Shown here one piece after another: positions 7,115 through 8,623 of a stretch of DNA of 8,623 bases. Numbering within the stretch: the stretch's first letter is position 1; each line of letters starts with the position of its first letter. The DNA lies in assembly GCA_044357715.1 (NCBI GenBank), contig JBIKPA010000116.1, forward strand, positions 1-8,623, written 5' to 3'. Source of the DNA: IMCC26207 sp044357715 (GTDB lineage Bacteria > Actinomycetota > Acidimicrobiia > Acidimicrobiales > Microtrichaceae). The notes under the pieces were generated by a model. The model saw nothing but the letters and a program-made list of their open reading frames with translations, was not told where the DNA came from and ran no database searches. A program made the translations under genes and the position numbers.

Positions 7115-8445
7115 GCGTTTTTGGGAAGCTCCGAAAAGGGAACTCCTTTGGTGTCGCCCGGTTCTTTGGCAAGGCCAAGCACTCGCTCACCAATGATGTT
7201 CTTTTGAATCTGGTCGGTGCCGCCGTAGATCGGTGGAGCTTGCGCCCATAGAGCAATGCTGGTCACCATCTGTCCGAACGGGTTGCCGGTGGCCTCATCG
7301 TTGGCTGCGCGATCTTCGTCACGGTAGGCATGCAGCATTCCTGCCGGACCGATGATACGCAGTCCGATATCTCGAGTCAGCCGCATGATGTCGCTCATCG
7401 CTAGCTTGGAAAGGTTGCCAAACCCAGGGATGTCCTGGCCGGCCTTCTTTGCAGCTTTGAGGCGCAGGTTGTTGAACTTGCCCAGTTCACCCAGCGTATG
7501 CAGCTTCATCAGGTCTTGGCGGATAGTGGGATCTTGAATCGTTCCGTTGCCCTTGGCCAAGTCGATCATCAGTTTTGCTCCCCCGCCGCCGAGCGGAGAA
7601 GCGCTCGAACCTGCCGCAGTTGTGCGCTTCTTCTTGGGTGCTGACGCAAAATCTCCGGCCCGTTTGGTGAGGAAGCCACCAATGGTTCCCGGCGTTGCCG
7701 CTCCGCCGCCGGCCGATCCGCCACCGCTGCCCAAACCTGAGCGCTCATGCATGAGCGTGGTGTTCGCTACGGCCCATCCGTTACCACGGCCTCCGATGAT
7801 TGCGTCATTTCCGACGTGAGCATCAGAAAGAAAGACCTCGTTAAACAGTGCATGGCCAGTCATCTCGACCAGCGGCCGAACCTCAACTTCGCTCTGATGC
7901 ATATCCATGGCAAACCAGGTGATGCCCTGGTGCTTTGGCTGTTCTGGATCGGTTCTTGCAATCAGCATGCCGAGATCGGCAACTGACCCGAATGAGGTCC
8001 AAACCTTCTGGCCATTAATCGTCCACTGATCACCGTCGAGGTCGGCTTTACATGTCAGACCCGCAAGATCAGAGCCTGCTCCTGGCTCGCTGAAGAGCTG
8101 ACACCAAGCCTTTGTTCCTGTCACGATGTCTCGCACGTACAGGTCAATCTGTTCCTGCGTTCCGTGGGTGGCAATTGTGGGTGCAGCAAGCAGAAGACCA
8201 AGGCCGCCCGGCGCGCCGAGGGCACCAAAACCTGTTATCTCGTTTTGCACACGAACAGAGTCGTTACGAGACAGCGCCTTGCCGTAGGCATGAGTGGGTA
8301 ACCCAGGAGCTGACCAACCAGCTAGGCCGAGCAGCTGCCACCACTGTTCTACCGTCAGTTCTGGGTCCCAGTTCTCCGTCAACCAAGTTCTTAGTTCTTC
8401 TACAAGATCATCTTGGGCGGTTGCTGGATTGATGGTGTCGCTCAC
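7111..8445 (-). CDS. Acyl-CoA dehydrogenase family flavoenzyme (FadE-like)
   Basis: Cytoplasmic FAD enzyme predicted to introduce the alpha,beta double bond in an acyl-CoA. The frame is open to a TTG at 8475, but GTG at 8445 is the better start: AAAGAGG lies six bases upstream. That gives 444 residues. Landmarks are LFSEPGAGSD at 117-126 (FAD/substrate signature), WTINGQKVWTSFG at 141-153, MTGHALFNEVFLSD at 195-208, the C-terminal YGGTDQIQKN at 407-416 and ERVLGLAKEP at 420-429. The medium-chain catalytic Glu (YEGT) is Gly408 here. Glu234 in LMHERSG lies where isovaleryl-CoA dehydrogenase and sterol-side-chain FadE enzymes carry their base, so it is the likely catalytic residue. A Gly/Ser/Ala-rich insert with a KKKR patch (about 238-290) interrupts the alpha-helical domain and brings the length above the usual 380-400. 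The substrate is unknown. The next gene on this strand starts 54 bases downstream. Confidence 0.9.
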   Translation of the reverse strand: MSDTINPATAQDDLVEELRTWLTENWDPELTVEQWWQLLGLAGWSAPGLPTHAYGKALSRNDSVRVQNEITGFGALGAPGGLGLLLAAPTIATHGTQEQIDLYVRDIVTGTKAWCQLFSEPGAGSDLAGLTCKADLDGDQWTINGQKVWTSFGSVADLGMLIARTDPEQPKHQGITWFAMDMHQSEVEVRPLVEMTGHALFNEVFLSDAHVGNDAIIGGRGNGWAVANTTLMHERSGLGSGGGSAGGGAATPGTIGGFLTKRAGDFASAPKKKRTTAAGSSASPLGGGGAKLMIDLAKGNGTIQDPTIRQDLMKLHTLGELGKFNNLRLKAAKKAGQDIPGFGNLSKLAMSDIMRLTRDIGLRIIGPAGMLHAYRDEDRAANDEATGNPFGQMVTSIALWAQAPPIYGGTDQIQKNIIGERVLGLAKEPGDTKGVPFSELPKNA

Positions 8446-8451
8446 GACAGG

Positions 8452-8458
8452 CCTCTTT
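8452..8458 (-). promoter_or_regulatory. Shine-Dalgarno deciding the acyl-CoA dehydrogenase start
   Basis: Minus-strand AAAGAGG (8458-8452) sits six bases before GTG at 8445-8443. The alternative upstream TTG at 8475 has no comparable purine run, so GTG is preferred and the protein begins MSDTINPATA. Confidence 0.6.
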
Positions 8459-8483
8459 CGGACAGGTTCTACCAATTTCGGAA

Positions 8484-8527
8484 AGGTTATTTGGATAACC
8501 TAGGTTCGCAACGGCGATACTGCGAAC
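8484..8527. promoter_or_regulatory. Cluster of three overlapping inverted repeats upstream of the acyl-CoA dehydrogenase gene
   Basis: Three perfect inverted repeats overlap: AGGTTAT-N4-ATAACCT (8484-8501), AACCTAGGTT (8497-8506) and GTTCGCA-N10-TGCGAAC (8504-8527). They lie about 40-80 bases before the GTG start. A weak minus-strand promoter can be drawn through them, TTCGCA (8526-8521) then 18 bases then TAGGTT (8502-8497), so a bound protein would block it. TetR-family repressors of fatty-acid genes use operators of this general size, but no regulator gene is in the window. The element is well supported as sequence structure; its function is inferred. Confidence 0.5.
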
Positions 8528-8623
8528 TCAGGGGGTTTGGCCGCCGCTCAGACAGAGAATAAAACCGGGTTATGACGAATTGGCTTCTAGGTACTCAGCC
8601 ACTTACAAACTTGCCACTCTTGT
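8528..8623. other. Window-edge stretch without a confirmed gene
   Basis: No complete gene is visible in the last 96 bases. All three minus-strand frames entering from the right edge meet stops, one of them at 8605-8603, so a gene on that strand could end here. On the plus strand, ATG at 8572 opens a frame that is uninterrupted for 17 codons to the edge (MTNWLLGTQPLTNLPLL) but has no good Shine-Dalgarno. Either an upstream same-strand gene ends here or a divergent gene begins; the sequence does not decide. Confidence 0.3.

Noticed and set aside
8446..8475. TTG-initiated extension of the acyl-CoA dehydrogenase
   Set aside because: GTG at 8445 has AAAGAGG at proper spacing. The ten extra residues include no family-conserved positions.

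Overview
The window looks like chromosomal DNA of a high-GC Gram-positive (Actinomycetota), possibly an Acidimicrobiia-type or freshwater/marine lineage. The reasons are the moderately GC-rich composition, GTG starts, Thr/Pro-rich linkers in exported lipoproteins, a DUF6777-like domain and an acyl-CoA dehydrogenase of a typically actinobacterial type. The taxon is an inference from style, not from any search.

Layout, left to right. A plus-strand xylulokinase (16-1455) ends exactly where a minus-strand 14-helix DHA2-family MFS exporter ends (1452-3131): the two stop codons overlap. Everything from 1452 to 8445 is on the minus strand and would be read in this order: acyl-CoA dehydrogenase (7111-8445), a small two-helix membrane protein (6640-7056), a DUF6777-type lipoprotein with two C-terminal beta-rich domains (4943-6643), a right-handed beta-helix lipoprotein (3232-4842), then the MFS exporter (1452-3131). 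The small membrane protein and the DUF6777 lipoprotein overlap by ATGA and are almost certainly co-translated. The other gaps are 54, 100 and 100 bases, and I see no convincing terminator in any of them.

Function. The central part of the window codes for the cell envelope. Two lipoproteins have low-complexity linkers and paired cysteines, and they are accompanied by a membrane protein with a cysteine-bearing extracellular loop and by an exporter. The flanking enzymes, xylulokinase (pentose catabolism) and acyl-CoA dehydrogenase (acyl-CoA/sterol-type beta-oxidation), look metabolically unrelated to it.

The clearest regulatory signal is a set of inverted repeats built on AGGTT/AACCT half-sites. 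They are clustered upstream of the acyl-CoA dehydrogenase (8484-8527) and recur as a 13-base palindrome directly against the start codon of the small membrane protein (7057-7069), just downstream of a good promoter-like pair. The least characterised part is the coupled small membrane protein/DUF6777 lipoprotein pair. I found no RNA genes, CRISPR arrays, insertion sequences or attachment sites.
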